Notes under the pieces: model-generated
Database searches by the model: none
Told to the model about the DNA's origin: nothing
What the model saw: only the letters and a program-made list of their open reading frames with translations
Made by a program: the position numbers and the translations under genes
Part shown: positions 43,458 through 51,726 of the stretch, one piece after another
How positions within the stretch are numbered: position 1 is the first letter of the stretch
Layout of the letters: each line of letters opens with the position of its first letter
NCBI RefSeq assembly: GCF_050574275.1
Contig: NZ_CP192260.1
Location: 496,001-560,000 of the forward strand
Reading direction: 5' to 3'
Source: Virgibacillus_F flavescens
GTDB taxonomy: Bacteria; Bacillota; Bacilli; Bacillales; Amphibacillaceae
DNA length: 64,000 nt

Positions 43458-43551
43458 CAAAGGGGAGTAGCTTTAACAGTATTGTCGTCATTACAGAGTG
43501 ACTCACTCTCGGCATTACTGGCAACCTTCGGTGTTGTTAGCAAGACCTTTG
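43458..43551 (+). promoter_or_regulatory. Manganese riboswitch (yybP-ykoY family)
   Basis: AAAGGGGAGTAGC opens the element, then paired arms around GAGTGACTCACTC, GGCATTACTGGCAACCTTCGG and the closing GCAAGACCTTTG. P1 pairs CAAAGG (43458-43463) with CCTTTG (43546-43551). The same CCTTTG is in the 5' arm of the following terminator, so aptamer and terminator exclude each other: Mn binding should switch the gene on. It sits upstream of a TerC gene, the classical context. Confidence 0.93.
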
Positions 43552-43582
43552 CCAATTTGGTAAAGGTCTTTACATTTTTTTA
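43542..43582 (+). terminator. First terminator of the Mn riboswitch
   Basis: AAGACCTTTgCC aattt GGtAAAGGTCTT followed by TACATTTTTTT. It competes with riboswitch P1. Confidence 0.9.
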
Positions 43583-43622
43583 GAGGCCTTTACCATACTA
43601 AATGGTGAAAGCCTCTATTTTT
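43582..43622 (+). terminator. Second, tandem terminator-like hairpin
   Basis: AGAGGCcTTTACCAT acta AATGGTgAAAGCCTCT followed by ATTTTTG. It resembles the first hairpin in sequence (GGCCTTTACC/GACCTTTGCC), so it may be a duplicated attenuator. It ends 8 bp before the ribosome binding site of the TerC gene. Confidence 0.75.
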
Positions 43623-43645
43623 GTACCACGGAAGGAGCATGACAG

Positions 43646-44413
43646 TTGGAAGGAATTTGGTTAGAATATGGTTGGACATTATTAATATTAATTGGATTAG
43701 AAGGTTTACTGTCAGCTGATAACGCGCTGGTTATGGCGGTTATAGCTAAACATTTACCGGATGACCAAAAGAAACGCGCGATAAATTACGGTATACTTGG
43801 AGCATTTATTTTTAGATTTGGAGCCCTTTTCGCAATTTCGTTTATAGCAAATGTATGGCAGGTACAGGCAATTGGTGCTGCCTACCTAATGTACTTGGGC
43901 ATCAAGCATATCATTGTCACCTACTTTGGTTCAGAAAAAGGTGAAACAGAAGCAGAGAAAGAAAACACGCCTGCAGGAAAAGGCTTCTGGCCAACTGTGG
44001 CTAAAATTGGTTTAGCAGACCTTGCTTTCGCAATCGATTCTATTCTTGCAGCGGTTGCACTAGCATTAGCGCTTCCACCCACTCCATTGCCAGATATTGG
44101 TGGAATGGACGGCGGTAAATTTATCGTTGTAGTAATTGCCGGTATTGCTGGTCTGGTCTTAATTAAATATGCAGCAACCTGGTTTGTTAAACTTCTTGAA
44201 GTGCGACCTGGTTTAGAAACAGTTGCATACATGGTTGTGGCATGGGTCGGAGTAAAGCTAGCTATTATCACACTTTCTCACGATAACGTTGGCGTCTTAC
44301 CACATGACTTCCCGCACAGTACTGGATGGACGTTATTCTTCTGGGGTGTTCTTCTGTCTATCGCTGTTGGTGGATGGTTCCTTTCAGGAAAAACAGCCAA
44401 GAAAAATTCATAA
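43646..44413 (+). CDS. meeY: TerC family manganese exporter (YkoY/MeeY-like)
   Basis: 255 aa, starting at TTG 43646 with GGAAGGAG 8 bp upstream; the ATG at 43639 is out of frame. Seven to nine membrane helices. Conserved metal-site acids are in EGLLSADNALVMAV (TM2) and DLAFAIDSILAAVALA, the two signature repeats of TerC proteins. In B. subtilis, TerC-family MeeY (YkoY), under the same riboswitch, exports Mn to metallate secreted enzymes. The old name 'tellurium resistance' does not apply here. The gene is monocistronic. Confidence 0.92.
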   Translation: MEGIWLEYGWTLLILIGLEGLLSADNALVMAVIAKHLPDDQKKRAINYGILGAFIFRFGALFAISFIANVWQVQAIGAAYLMYLGIKHIIVTYFGSEKGETEAEKENTPAGKGFWPTVAKIGLADLAFAIDSILAAVALALALPPTPLPDIGGMDGGKFIVVVIAGIAGLVLIKYAATWFVKLLEVRPGLETVAYMVVAWVGVKLAIITLSHDNVGVLPHDFPHSTGWTLFFWGVLLSIAVGGWFLSGKTAKKNS

Positions 44414-44420
44414 TCCTAAT

Positions 44421-44457
44421 AAAAAAACCTAACTCAGCATCTGAGTTAGGTTTTTTT
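44421..44457. terminator. Bidirectional terminator between the TerC and EcsC genes
   Basis: A perfect 16-bp stem AAAAAAACCTAACTCA / TGAGTTAGGTTTTTTT with a GCATC loop. It has U tracts in both directions. Confidence 0.93.
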
Positions 44458-45178
44458 AGTCAACAGCGGGAGCATTCAATAAACGCATGCGATATGCATT
44501 CATCGCCGTTTCACCTAAATGATCCAAAAGATTATAGTTTGCATAAGCGCCTACTATTGCTCCAAGCCCCGGCACTAATTGAAGCATTTTCACTAAATCA
44601 ATGTAATCGCGATACTCCTGCTGAAACTCACGCCAGTCTAAATCAACAAGTGTTTTCTTCTCTTCTTCCCAGTTTTCAATGACACGAAATGTTTCACGAC
44701 GCTTTTCATCACTTGAAAATGCCAGCTTAAATACATGAAGAATAAATAAACGCTCCTCGTATTCTTTCGTTTCGAAGCCGTAAACAGTTGCAGCTTCGTA
44801 CAAAAATTTCATTTTAATCGATAACAGTAATGGGAAATCAGCAAGACCAAATAGAATGCCTCCAGCTCCCGTTCCCGCTCCTTCAACTACAGCTGTTTTT
44901 CGGTAAGTTGTCAGTTTTTTCCTTAATAGTTCATCACGCTGCTCAAGGCTCAAGCCAGTTTCCTTCAGCTTTCTGGTTGTTATATTCGACCCGAATAACG
45001 TTGCTTTCACCATATTCTTGATGCTTTCTGTTACTACCTTGTGGACTTTTTCTGGAATCATTCCCGTTACTTTATTCTGCGCTTTTTTAGAGAATTTGTT
45101 TACTAAACCAGACCTTTTTAGAATTTTCTTCTTCCACGCTTCAACCTCTTCGTATACTTTCACTTCATATTTGTTCAT
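44456..45178 (-). CDS. EcsC family protein
   Basis: 240 aa from ATG 45178, behind GAGGGCGG; the longer frame has no site. Family features: YEVKVYEEVEAWKKKILKRS, VVEGAGTGAGGILFGLADFP (Gly-rich membrane-dipping segment) and LQLVPGLGAIVGAYANYNLLD. EcsC proteins are named after the third gene of the B. subtilis ecs ABC operon, though stand-alone copies like this one have no defined role. It is convergent with the TerC gene. Confidence 0.87.
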   Translation of the reverse strand: MNKYEVKVYEEVEAWKKKILKRSGLVNKFSKKAQNKVTGMIPEKVHKVVTESIKNMVKATLFGSNITTRKLKETGLSLEQRDELLRKKLTTYRKTAVVEGAGTGAGGILFGLADFPLLLSIKMKFLYEAATVYGFETKEYEERLFILHVFKLAFSSDEKRRETFRVIENWEEEKKTLVDLDWREFQQEYRDYIDLVKMLQLVPGLGAIVGAYANYNLLDHLGETAMNAYRMRLLNAPAVD

Positions 45179-45200
45179 CTCAAACCGCCCTCTAATAGAT

Positions 45201-45611
45201 CTAATACATTTTTGCCATACCATGTGAATTAGGGTATGTATATGTGAATCCAAATTGTTCGTAAAGCTTATTCGCCGGATCATCAGCGATAAGACTTACA
45301 TAGGATCCAGGATATGTATGGTGGTCCAAATAATTCATTATCTCACGCATAATTAACTTTCCTAATCCTTTTCCCTGCTGATTTGGCTTTACAACTATAT
45401 CAACCACCTGAAAGAAAGCCCCACCATCACCTATTATGCGTCCCATACCAATTAATGTACTTCCTTCGTATAAACATACAGTAAAGAGGGAGTTCTTTAA
45501 GCCAATTTCTGCCGCTTTCTGCGATTTTCCGCTTATCCCACATTCCAGCCTCAAGTCAATATAAGCACGTGCACTCGGCGTTTCATACAGAATCGCAATA
45601 CCTTCATTCAT
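45201..45611 (-). CDS. GNAT family N-acetyltransferase
   Basis: 136 aa, starting at ATG 45611 behind GGGGG. Motif A is VVDIVVKPNQQGKGLGKLIM, with LIADDPANKLYEQFGF, similar to the B. subtilis YjdJ/YkkB-like small acetyltransferases. It lies 14 bp after another GNAT gene and 22 bp before the EcsC gene, probably in one operon. The substrate is unknown. Confidence 0.85.
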   Translation of the reverse strand: MNEGIAILYETPSARAYIDLRLECGISGKSQKAAEIGLKNSLFTVCLYEGSTLIGMGRIIGDGGAFFQVVDIVVKPNQQGKGLGKLIMREIMNYLDHHTYPGSYVSLIADDPANKLYEQFGFTYTYPNSHGMAKMY

Positions 45612-45625
45612 TATATTACCCCCTT

Positions 45626-46381
45626 TTAATTAAATACCTTTTGCACCTCATACTTAAATCCAAATTTCTGGTATCCCTGTCTCTTATACATTTCCTTTGG
45701 CGTATCTTCCCCATCAGCAACTAGAATTACTGTTTTTTCATGGAAGGAATCCATTACATATTTTTGCAGCCTGCTTCCTATCCCTTTTTTCTGAAATTGC
45801 TGCAGCACATTCAAACCATCAATTTCTGCAGTCTTATCCGTAATGATTACGTCAGAAGATCCTGCGGGTTTTCCATCATAATAAGCTATTATCTGCATCT
45901 TATTAGCAGCCTCAAAATTGCGCTTATGCATGTCTATTTTCTGTTCAGCAAACGCTTCGCCAAATTCAAGATCCTGCTTGTATTGCAGCGATAAAAACTC
46001 ATCAAATATCTCCGGACTAACTTCTTTTATTTTCAGCGACTCGCAATTCTCCATCTCAGGAAATCTCGACGGTTCAATTACGTAAAGTTCCATAAATCCA
46101 ACATCAAAACTAGAATCCTTTAAATATGTAACGAGTTCATCTGTCAGCTGTGTATTATCCGGGAAGGAAAACTTCACATGTTTTTGACCTTTTTCAGCGT
46201 GAAATTCCCTTAAAAACTTCTCTGTTTTTTTAAACTCATCAACCGACGGAATTGTTTTATATTCGATAAAGTTACTATCATAACGCAATAGCATTTCCGG
46301 ATAATGAAAATGTATGTACAAGTCAGTTTCAGCAATCATGTAAGATGGATTGTAGATATTATCAAATGTTATATTATTCAT
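45626..46381 (-). CDS. GNAT family N-acetyltransferase with N-terminal extension
   Basis: 251 aa, starting at ATG 46381 behind AAGGAG. The C-terminal half (about 120-250) is a GNAT domain: YDGKPAGSSDVIITDKTAEI, LNVLQQFQKKGIGSRLQKYV, PKEMYKRQGYQKFGF. The N-terminal half is a degenerate GNAT-like domain without an acetyl-CoA loop. It likely heads the operon that continues into 45201-45611 and EcsC. Confidence 0.83.
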   Translation of the reverse strand: MNNITFDNIYNPSYMIAETDLYIHFHYPEMLLRYDSNFIEYKTIPSVDEFKKTEKFLREFHAEKGQKHVKFSFPDNTQLTDELVTYLKDSSFDVGFMELYVIEPSRFPEMENCESLKIKEVSPEIFDEFLSLQYKQDLEFGEAFAEQKIDMHKRNFEAANKMQIIAYYDGKPAGSSDVIITDKTAEIDGLNVLQQFQKKGIGSRLQKYVMDSFHEKTVILVADGEDTPKEMYKRQGYQKFGFKYEVQKVFN

Positions 46382-46530
46382 GGTCAGACTCCTTTAAATG
46401 AATTAATGCATGCATTAAATTAATAGTAATTATCTTTATAATCTGGGAAAATTCATCTATAGTCCTCGTTTTAGTTACTTTATCTTAAGGGTATAGTAAG
46501 ACAACCAATAGGACAAGGAGGGCACATGAC

Positions 46531-47265
46531 TTGTGGAACGCAATTATGTGGGGTGGAATTGCCGGTTCTGCTTCATTACTTGGCGCATTGGCAATTATGT
46601 ATTTTCCCATCAAAAAAAGAATTATTGGATTTATAATGGCACTTGGTACAGGAGCTCTAATTGGTGCTACTACATACGAATTACTTGGGGGAGCTGTTGA
46701 ACAGGCAGGACTTGAAGAAGCCGCAATCGGGTTCTTAGGCGGTGCACTGGTATTTACAATTTTCGATTATCTCATTTCGAAATATGGCGGCCATAAGCGA
46801 AAGGACTCAAGTGGAACAAGTGATAACGAGAAACAAGGTTCAGGGCTTGCTATATTCATTGGCACTATCATGGATGCCATACCCGAATCCGCCATGATTG
46901 GTGTGAGTTTAATCGGCGGGCATTCTATTGGCATTTCACTTGTAGTTGCTATTTTCATTAGTAATTTCCCTGAAGGACTCTCAAGTACAGTTGGACTTAA
47001 AAATGACGGCTATTCAAAAACAAAAATTCTCCTTATGTGGGGCGCTGTCATTCTATTTTCTTCATTAAGCTCTTTAGCAGGATTTGTCTTTCTCGGCGAC
47101 GCTTCAAATTCGATAAAAGCTATTATCAGTGCTTTCGCTGGCGGTGGAATTATCGCAATGGTTGCTTCAACAATGATGCCTGAAGCCTTTAAAGAGGGCG
47201 GACCAGCTGTAGGATTTATCACGGCTGCTGGAATTTTTATCACGCTATTACTCAGCCATTTATAG
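46531..47265 (+). CDS. ZIP family metal transporter
   Basis: 244 aa, starting at TTG 46531 with AAGGAGGG 8 bp upstream. Eight helices. ZIP metal-site helices are recognisable: IGTIMDAIPESAMIGVSLIGGHS (TM4; shown in part as DAIPESAMIG) and IFISNFPEGLSSTVGL (TM5). The typical His of TM4 HNxPEG is replaced (DAIPES), while TM5 keeps NFPEG. The usual His-rich cytoplasmic loop is reduced to a short KYGGHKRKDSSG segment. Zn, Fe or Mn uptake or export cannot be settled from sequence. Confidence 0.88.
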   Translation: MWNAIMWGGIAGSASLLGALAIMYFPIKKRIIGFIMALGTGALIGATTYELLGGAVEQAGLEEAAIGFLGGALVFTIFDYLISKYGGHKRKDSSGTSDNEKQGSGLAIFIGTIMDAIPESAMIGVSLIGGHSIGISLVVAIFISNFPEGLSSTVGLKNDGYSKTKILLMWGAVILFSSLSSLAGFVFLGDASNSIKAIISAFAGGGIIAMVASTMMPEAFKEGGPAVGFITAAGIFITLLLSHL

Positions 47266-47344
47266 TTCACTTTTTGGAAAAATTTATAAAATACAATCAC
47301 ATTCAAGAAAAAATATGATATCTTAATTACGGTGATAAAAAATT

Positions 47345-48421
47345 ATGATTATAAAAGACTTACTAACAAATTTAACCCTTTTAGTCTCCATCTTATTTTT
47401 ATATAGTCAAATTACAGAAAATCGACCGCTCAATCGAACCTCTTCGTTCAGAAGAAAAATCGTGGTCGGAATTCTTGGGGGCCTTCTGGGCTTTATTCTT
47501 ATGCAATACAGCATACAATTTGGAACTACCCTGATAGACTTAAGACATATTCCTATAATACTGCTGGCTGTTTACGGAGGTAGAGTACCCGCTTTAACAG
47601 CGATGCTATTAATTTTAGCAGGCCGCTTTTTATTAGGGGTAAACATTTCAGCCTATGCTTCTAGTATTATGCTTGGATTCATAACAGTAGGCATAGTTCT
47701 TCTATCTAATACCAGACTCTCAAAAAATAAAAAAATATTTTTCTCCTTAACCTGGAACAATATAATTTTCACTATTATTATTAGTTACGTAATTCATAAT
47801 GTCGAAGTCCTGACAAAATTAATTCCAGTTTACTGGGTTATTTCGTACCTTGGAGGCTATGCTGCCTTCTATGTTATTGATAAACTCAGGGAAACACAAT
47901 TATTATTTAACAAATACAAAAACGAGTCGTCCATCGACGGATTAACTGGCTTGAATAATTACCGTAAATTTGACTATATATTTAATCAATTAATTTCCAC
48001 AATCGATAAAAAGGATGAAAAGTTTGCTCTGCTTTACATTGATATTGATTTCTTTAAAAAGATCAATGATAACTATGGTCACACGCAAGGCGACATGGTA
48101 TTAAAACAGCTCGGAGAGATCCTTAAAAACAATACCAGATCATTTGATATTGTAAGCAGAAACGGCGGGGAAGAATTTACTGTTTTGCTATTAGACTGTC
48201 CGATTGACAATGCTGCTATAGCAGCGGAAAATATGCGCAAAGTTGTGGAAGAACATCCATTTCAACTAAAAAAAGAAATAATAAATTTAACGATTTCAAT
48301 CGGAGTATCCTGCTATAAGGATACGACTACTGATGCCAATTATATTGTGGAAGATGCCGATAAGGCGCTCTATGAAGCAAAGAACAGCGGCCGGAACCGC
48401 GTTTGTGTCGCTGGGTATTAA
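47345..48421 (+). CDS. Diguanylate cyclase with 5TM sensor (DgcK-like)
   Basis: 358 aa. The N-terminal membrane part (about 8-180) is a 5TM-5TMR_LYT-type sensor (DLRHIPIILLAVYGGRVPAL). The GGDEF domain (about 195-355) has DGLTGLNNYRKFD, LLYIDIDFFKKINDNYGH and an intact active site RNGGEEF. No RxxD inhibitory site stands out upstream of it. It should make cyclic di-GMP from GTP. B. subtilis DgcK (about 360 aa) has the same layout. The start ATG 47345 has only a weak site, GGTG, so the start is less certain. Confidence 0.88.
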   Translation: MIIKDLLTNLTLLVSILFLYSQITENRPLNRTSSFRRKIVVGILGGLLGFILMQYSIQFGTTLIDLRHIPIILLAVYGGRVPALTAMLLILAGRFLLGVNISAYASSIMLGFITVGIVLLSNTRLSKNKKIFFSLTWNNIIFTIIISYVIHNVEVLTKLIPVYWVISYLGGYAAFYVIDKLRETQLLFNKYKNESSIDGLTGLNNYRKFDYIFNQLISTIDKKDEKFALLYIDIDFFKKINDNYGHTQGDMVLKQLGEILKNNTRSFDIVSRNGGEEFTVLLLDCPIDNAAIAAENMRKVVEEHPFQLKKEIINLTISIGVSCYKDTTTDANYIVEDADKALYEAKNSGRNRVCVAGY

Positions 48422-48478
48422 GAATGGACGTAATTTTACACTACTAAACCGTAAGTGATAACTATTTTTGCCAAAAAA

Positions 48479-48523
48479 ATAACCACACGATGACAGATTT
48501 TTATCCATCATCGTGTGATTATT
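48479..48523. terminator. Bidirectional terminator between the diguanylate cyclase and yjbQ genes
   Basis: AATAAcCACACGATGA / TCATCGTGTGaTTATT with one mismatch, around a 13-nt loop, between convergent genes. Confidence 0.8.
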
Positions 48524-48535
48524 GTATAGATACAA

Positions 48536-48943
48536 CTATCCTTCTATTACCTTCACATGAAAGGTTCTTTTTCTCGGTCCATCAAATTCACAAAAATAAA
48601 TACTTTGCCACGTACCCAAAATCAACTTGCCATCAGCAATTATCAATGTTTCACTTGCCCCAACAACAGAAGACTTCATGTGACCGTCTGAATTACCTTC
48701 TGCATGAACATATTCATCTTTATTCGGGAATGTTTCATTCAGCCCTAATTTCAGATCCACTTTCACATCAGGATCAGCGTTTTCGTTAATCGTAATTGCT
48801 CCAGTAGTATGCGGGCAATAAACTACCATAATTCCATCCTGTACTCCGCTTCTCGTAATAGTTTCCTCTAAATAGTGATCTAAATTGGTAAATGATTGTT
48901 TTTCATTCGTTTTAATTTCGTAGTTGAATAATGTTTTACTCAA
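48536..48943 (-). CDS. YjbQ family protein (UPF0047)
   Basis: 135 aa, starting at TTG 48943 with GGAGG 9 bp upstream. Family motifs: MVVYCPHTTGAITINENAD (conserved His and Glu), GHMKSSVVGASETLII and LGTWQSIYFCEFDGPRKRT. Homologues have weak thiamine-phosphate synthase activity in vitro and are annotated 'secondary thiamine-phosphate synthase', but the true role is open. It follows the BCCT transporter gene by 14 bp and may be its operon partner. Confidence 0.9.
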   Translation of the reverse strand: MSKTLFNYEIKTNEKQSFTNLDHYLEETITRSGVQDGIMVVYCPHTTGAITINENADPDVKVDLKLGLNETFPNKDEYVHAEGNSDGHMKSSVVGASETLIIADGKLILGTWQSIYFCEFDGPRKRTFHVKVIEG

Positions 48944-48957
48944 GTCTAAATACCTCC

Positions 48958-50532
48958 TTACTGATTCTCTTTCTTCGGCTTCTTCCTGACGTTATTTACC
49001 CATGCTTTATCCTCGTCCATCATTTTCTTAGCAGCATAGATGGTTAGAAATTGAATGACAATGATCGGCAGACCCATCAGACCCGAAAGCACTTCGAGTG
49101 GAGCAAGGCCGCCTATTCTCATTAATAGAAGAGAAATGCCTGTTATGATTAATGCAACAATAATTCTTAAACTCTTAGACGGTTCGGCTTTACTCATATT
49201 CCTTGTACCCGTATACGAAGCTATCGTATACGTTGTTGAGTCGAGCGTAGTCGTCAGGAATATAAGTGCTACGATGACAAATACAGTTATAGCAACATTA
49301 GCAAACGGTAAGGTTGACAGTATTTGTGGAATAGCGGCCATGGAGTCCTCTTTTACCAGATCCATTACTGGAAACTGATCCGTAATGAATCTGTGCACAC
49401 CCAGACCTCCAAGTACACCTGTTGCAACCCAGGAAATAAGCGTTGGCGCTAACAAATACGTTAAAATCATTTCTTTAATTGTTCGGCCTTTAGATATTTT
49501 CGCAGCGAATACGCTATGCAGCATTGCCCATGTTGCACTATAGGCGAACCAAAATACCGTATAACTTTCAATATGTGTCCCGCCATTTAAGTCGAGAGAG
49601 TTTGTATGGAGGGACATACTTACATAATTTGAAATTAGAAAACCTACACTGTCCGTGAAATAATTCAGAATAAATATACCCGGACCTGCAATTAATACAA
49701 ATAACGCAAATGCCCCTGCAATGTACATATTCAGGGTGCTTAGTTTTTTTATACCCTTTTCAATACCAAGATAAGCACTGAGCGAGAATAGGAAAACCCA
49801 AACAATCGTTACGATCAGCGTTAATCCAAAGGTAACATCTATATTGAGTAACTCAGATAAATTATACGTTACAATTGGCGCGCCTAAACCGAGCGTAACT
49901 GCCGCACCAGATAGTATACTCACCAAAAAGATTACGTCAAGAAATTTACCACCTACACCATCTGTAAACTTGTCACCAAAGATCGTCCGACAAGCCTCAG
50001 AAATCCGCATAAACGGTTTTTTTCGCACGTGCAAAATGTAACCCATAGCCGGTGCTGTCATGACAAATATAGCAAACACCTGAAAGCTCCATAAAAACAT
50101 ACTGTACGAGTTTCCCCATAATAACGCCTGACTCGATCCAGGGTCTACACCTAGAGGGGGATCGTTCGCAACAAATGCCCATTGCACCATACCGGTACGC
50201 ATAATCGTCGAACCAAGACCCATCGCAATTAAAATCGATGAATATTCAAATAAGGTAAACCTAGGCTTCTCAGTCGGATTACCTAATACAACTTTTCCAT
50301 ACTTCGAAAAAGAAAAGTAGATAGCCGCCCCGACAAGGATAATTCCATACCAAATGTACCCCCAGGTAAACACCTCTACAATCTTATCGAAAATACCGTT
50401 TAATATACTTAATGATTCCTTCTCATACAGCGAAAACGGTATAGCAATCGCTATAATTATTAATAGAGAGGGTAAGAAGATTCTATAGTCTATCAAATTA
50501 CCCTTCTTTGAAACTTTATTTCCTTTACTCAT
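48958..50532 (-). CDS. BCCT family transporter, divergent
   Basis: 524 aa, starting at ATG 50532 behind GGAGG. About 12 helices in BCCT register. The TM8 box that coordinates quaternary amines in BetP/OpuD (W-x-Y/W-W-W pattern) appears here as YTVFWFAYSATWAMLHS, and the following KISKGRTIKEMI resembles the RxSRGRT stretch of the CaiT/BetP group. The TM3 Gly motif is AMGLGSTIMRTG rather than GIGIGLM. It probably carries a betaine, carnitine or other ammonium compound, but with altered chemistry. It is paired with yjbQ. Confidence 0.85.
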   Translation of the reverse strand: MSKGNKVSKKGNLIDYRIFLPSLLIIIAIAIPFSLYEKESLSILNGIFDKIVEVFTWGYIWYGIILVGAAIYFSFSKYGKVVLGNPTEKPRFTLFEYSSILIAMGLGSTIMRTGMVQWAFVANDPPLGVDPGSSQALLWGNSYSMFLWSFQVFAIFVMTAPAMGYILHVRKKPFMRISEACRTIFGDKFTDGVGGKFLDVIFLVSILSGAAVTLGLGAPIVTYNLSELLNIDVTFGLTLIVTIVWVFLFSLSAYLGIEKGIKKLSTLNMYIAGAFALFVLIAGPGIFILNYFTDSVGFLISNYVSMSLHTNSLDLNGGTHIESYTVFWFAYSATWAMLHSVFAAKISKGRTIKEMILTYLLAPTLISWVATGVLGGLGVHRFITDQFPVMDLVKEDSMAAIPQILSTLPFANVAITVFVIVALIFLTTTLDSTTYTIASYTGTRNMSKAEPSKSLRIIVALIITGISLLLMRIGGLAPLEVLSGLMGLPIIVIQFLTIYAAKKMMDEDKAWVNNVRKKPKKENQ

Positions 50533-50852
50533 TTAAATACCTCCAAAAAAAAATAACCCCTTAGTTGAATGAGATCGTGTTAAAAAAACTTGGCATTCAC
50601 TTTAAACTTTTATACTTTCCTTACGTGCAAACTTATTGGCATGTACTCTCCCTATTTCCACGTGAGTTCGTTCGTAAACTTAGTTTTCTTGCCAATAAAA
50701 GATTTTTCTTAAAGAATGTATAGACATATCACTATAGCCTACTAAATATATACTAGATTCTTTAATCAATTTACATAAAACCATGTACAACGACTATACT
50801 TCAGGCTTAACAGCTGCGTATACTGCTTATAAATAAGATAGGAGGATTATTT
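50533..50852. other. 320-bp divergent intergenic region
   Basis: AT-rich, between the BCCT and SPOR genes. I see no clear hairpin, RNA gene or repeat; promoters for both directions must be here, but none stands out enough to call. Confidence 0.4.
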
Positions 50853-51086
50853 ATGGGGAAGTATAAAATCGTTGTTTTAACAACTGGCCAGAAAAATAGT
50901 GCCCAGCAGAAATATAATTTAGTAACCAGACATAAAATAAATGCTGACATAAAGATCTACAAAACTACTGGTGGAGAATTATATAGTGTGGAAGTTGGTC
51001 CTTATTCAGAAAGAAAACGAGTTCTTCAAGACATAGATAAAATTAAAGGCATTGGAATACCAAATGCATTTATTACAAACGCATAA
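50853..51086 (+). CDS. Small SPOR-like domain protein
   Basis: 77 aa, starting at ATG 50853 behind TAGGAGG. The sequence has the SPOR alpha-beta layout (YKIVVLTTGQKNSAQQKYNL, LYSVEVGPYSERKRVLQDID, with the hallmark VxxGPY...A/V..D). SPOR domains bind denuded peptidoglycan at division sites or in spore walls. Unusually, it is essentially only the domain, with no signal peptide or TM. It is monocistronic. Confidence 0.72.
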   Translation: MGKYKIVVLTTGQKNSAQQKYNLVTRHKINADIKIYKTTGGELYSVEVGPYSERKRVLQDIDKIKGIGIPNAFITNA

Positions 51087-51106
51087 TTCTAATGATTAAA
51101 TAATAA

Positions 51107-51143
51107 AACACCCCTTCGGAATAGCGAAATCCAAAGGGATGTT
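51107..51143. terminator. Bidirectional terminator after the SPOR gene
   Basis: AAACAcCCCTTcGGA / TCCaAAGGGaTGTTT around a 7-9 nt loop, followed by GTATT. It lies between convergent genes. Confidence 0.65.
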
Positions 51144-51147
51144 TGTA

Positions 51148-51714
51148 TTAAAAACCATATTGAGCTTCTTTAGCATTATGAATGGCAGTAAATGTTTCTG
51201 ATAGTATGACTGTATCTTCAATCAAACGATCGATTCGGTAGAATACATCATCATTCGTAATTTCTTTAAGATAGAAATCCTTTTCTTCAATAAATACATA
51301 CGTCTGAACAATTTGCGCTTTCATATAACCCAGTATAGGCTTTAATTGTTGTTCAGCGATTAAATAGTGCTTTGGCGAACCTGCTGTGACAAGCATACTA
51401 ACCACTTTATCGCGAAATGCATTTACGGGAAGTAAATCAAATACGTTCTTCAATGTAGCTGGTATCGATGCCTGAAAAATAGGTGTTCCAATAATAATTG
51501 CATCTGCTTCCATTATCGTTTGCACCACATATTTAGTATCACCATCATAGTCCATATAATTTCGTCCATCACTAAATTGTACATCGTATTCAGCTAAATC
51601 AATTAACTCCATTTCCATCTCAGGGTATTTTTCCCTGAGCGACTTTATCGTGTAATTCATTGCTGTTCTTGTTTTCGTTCCGACTTTCGAGCCTGATAAT
51701 CCGACAATCTTCAC
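51148..51714 (-). CDS. NADPH-dependent FMN reductase
   Basis: 188 aa from GTG 51714, which is 8 bp after GGAGG; GTG 51720 would leave only 2 bp. Flavodoxin-like fold: VKIVGLSGSKVGTKTRTA (FMN phosphate loop), IIIGTPIFQASIPATLKNVFD, and SMLVTAGSPKHYL. It supplies reduced FMN, very likely to the luciferase-like monooxygenase encoded just upstream (12 bp gap). This pairing is the usual two-component arrangement. Confidence 0.9.
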   Translation of the reverse strand: MKIVGLSGSKVGTKTRTAMNYTIKSLREKYPEMEMELIDLAEYDVQFSDGRNYMDYDGDTKYVVQTIMEADAIIIGTPIFQASIPATLKNVFDLLPVNAFRDKVVSMLVTAGSPKHYLIAEQQLKPILGYMKAQIVQTYVFIEEKDFYLKEITNDDVFYRIDRLIEDTVILSETFTAIHNAKEAQYGF

Positions 51715-51726
51715 TTCCACTACCTC

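Noticed and set aside
43646..44413. Tellurite resistance protein
   Set aside because: TerC-type sequence, but the Mn riboswitch in front points to manganese export.
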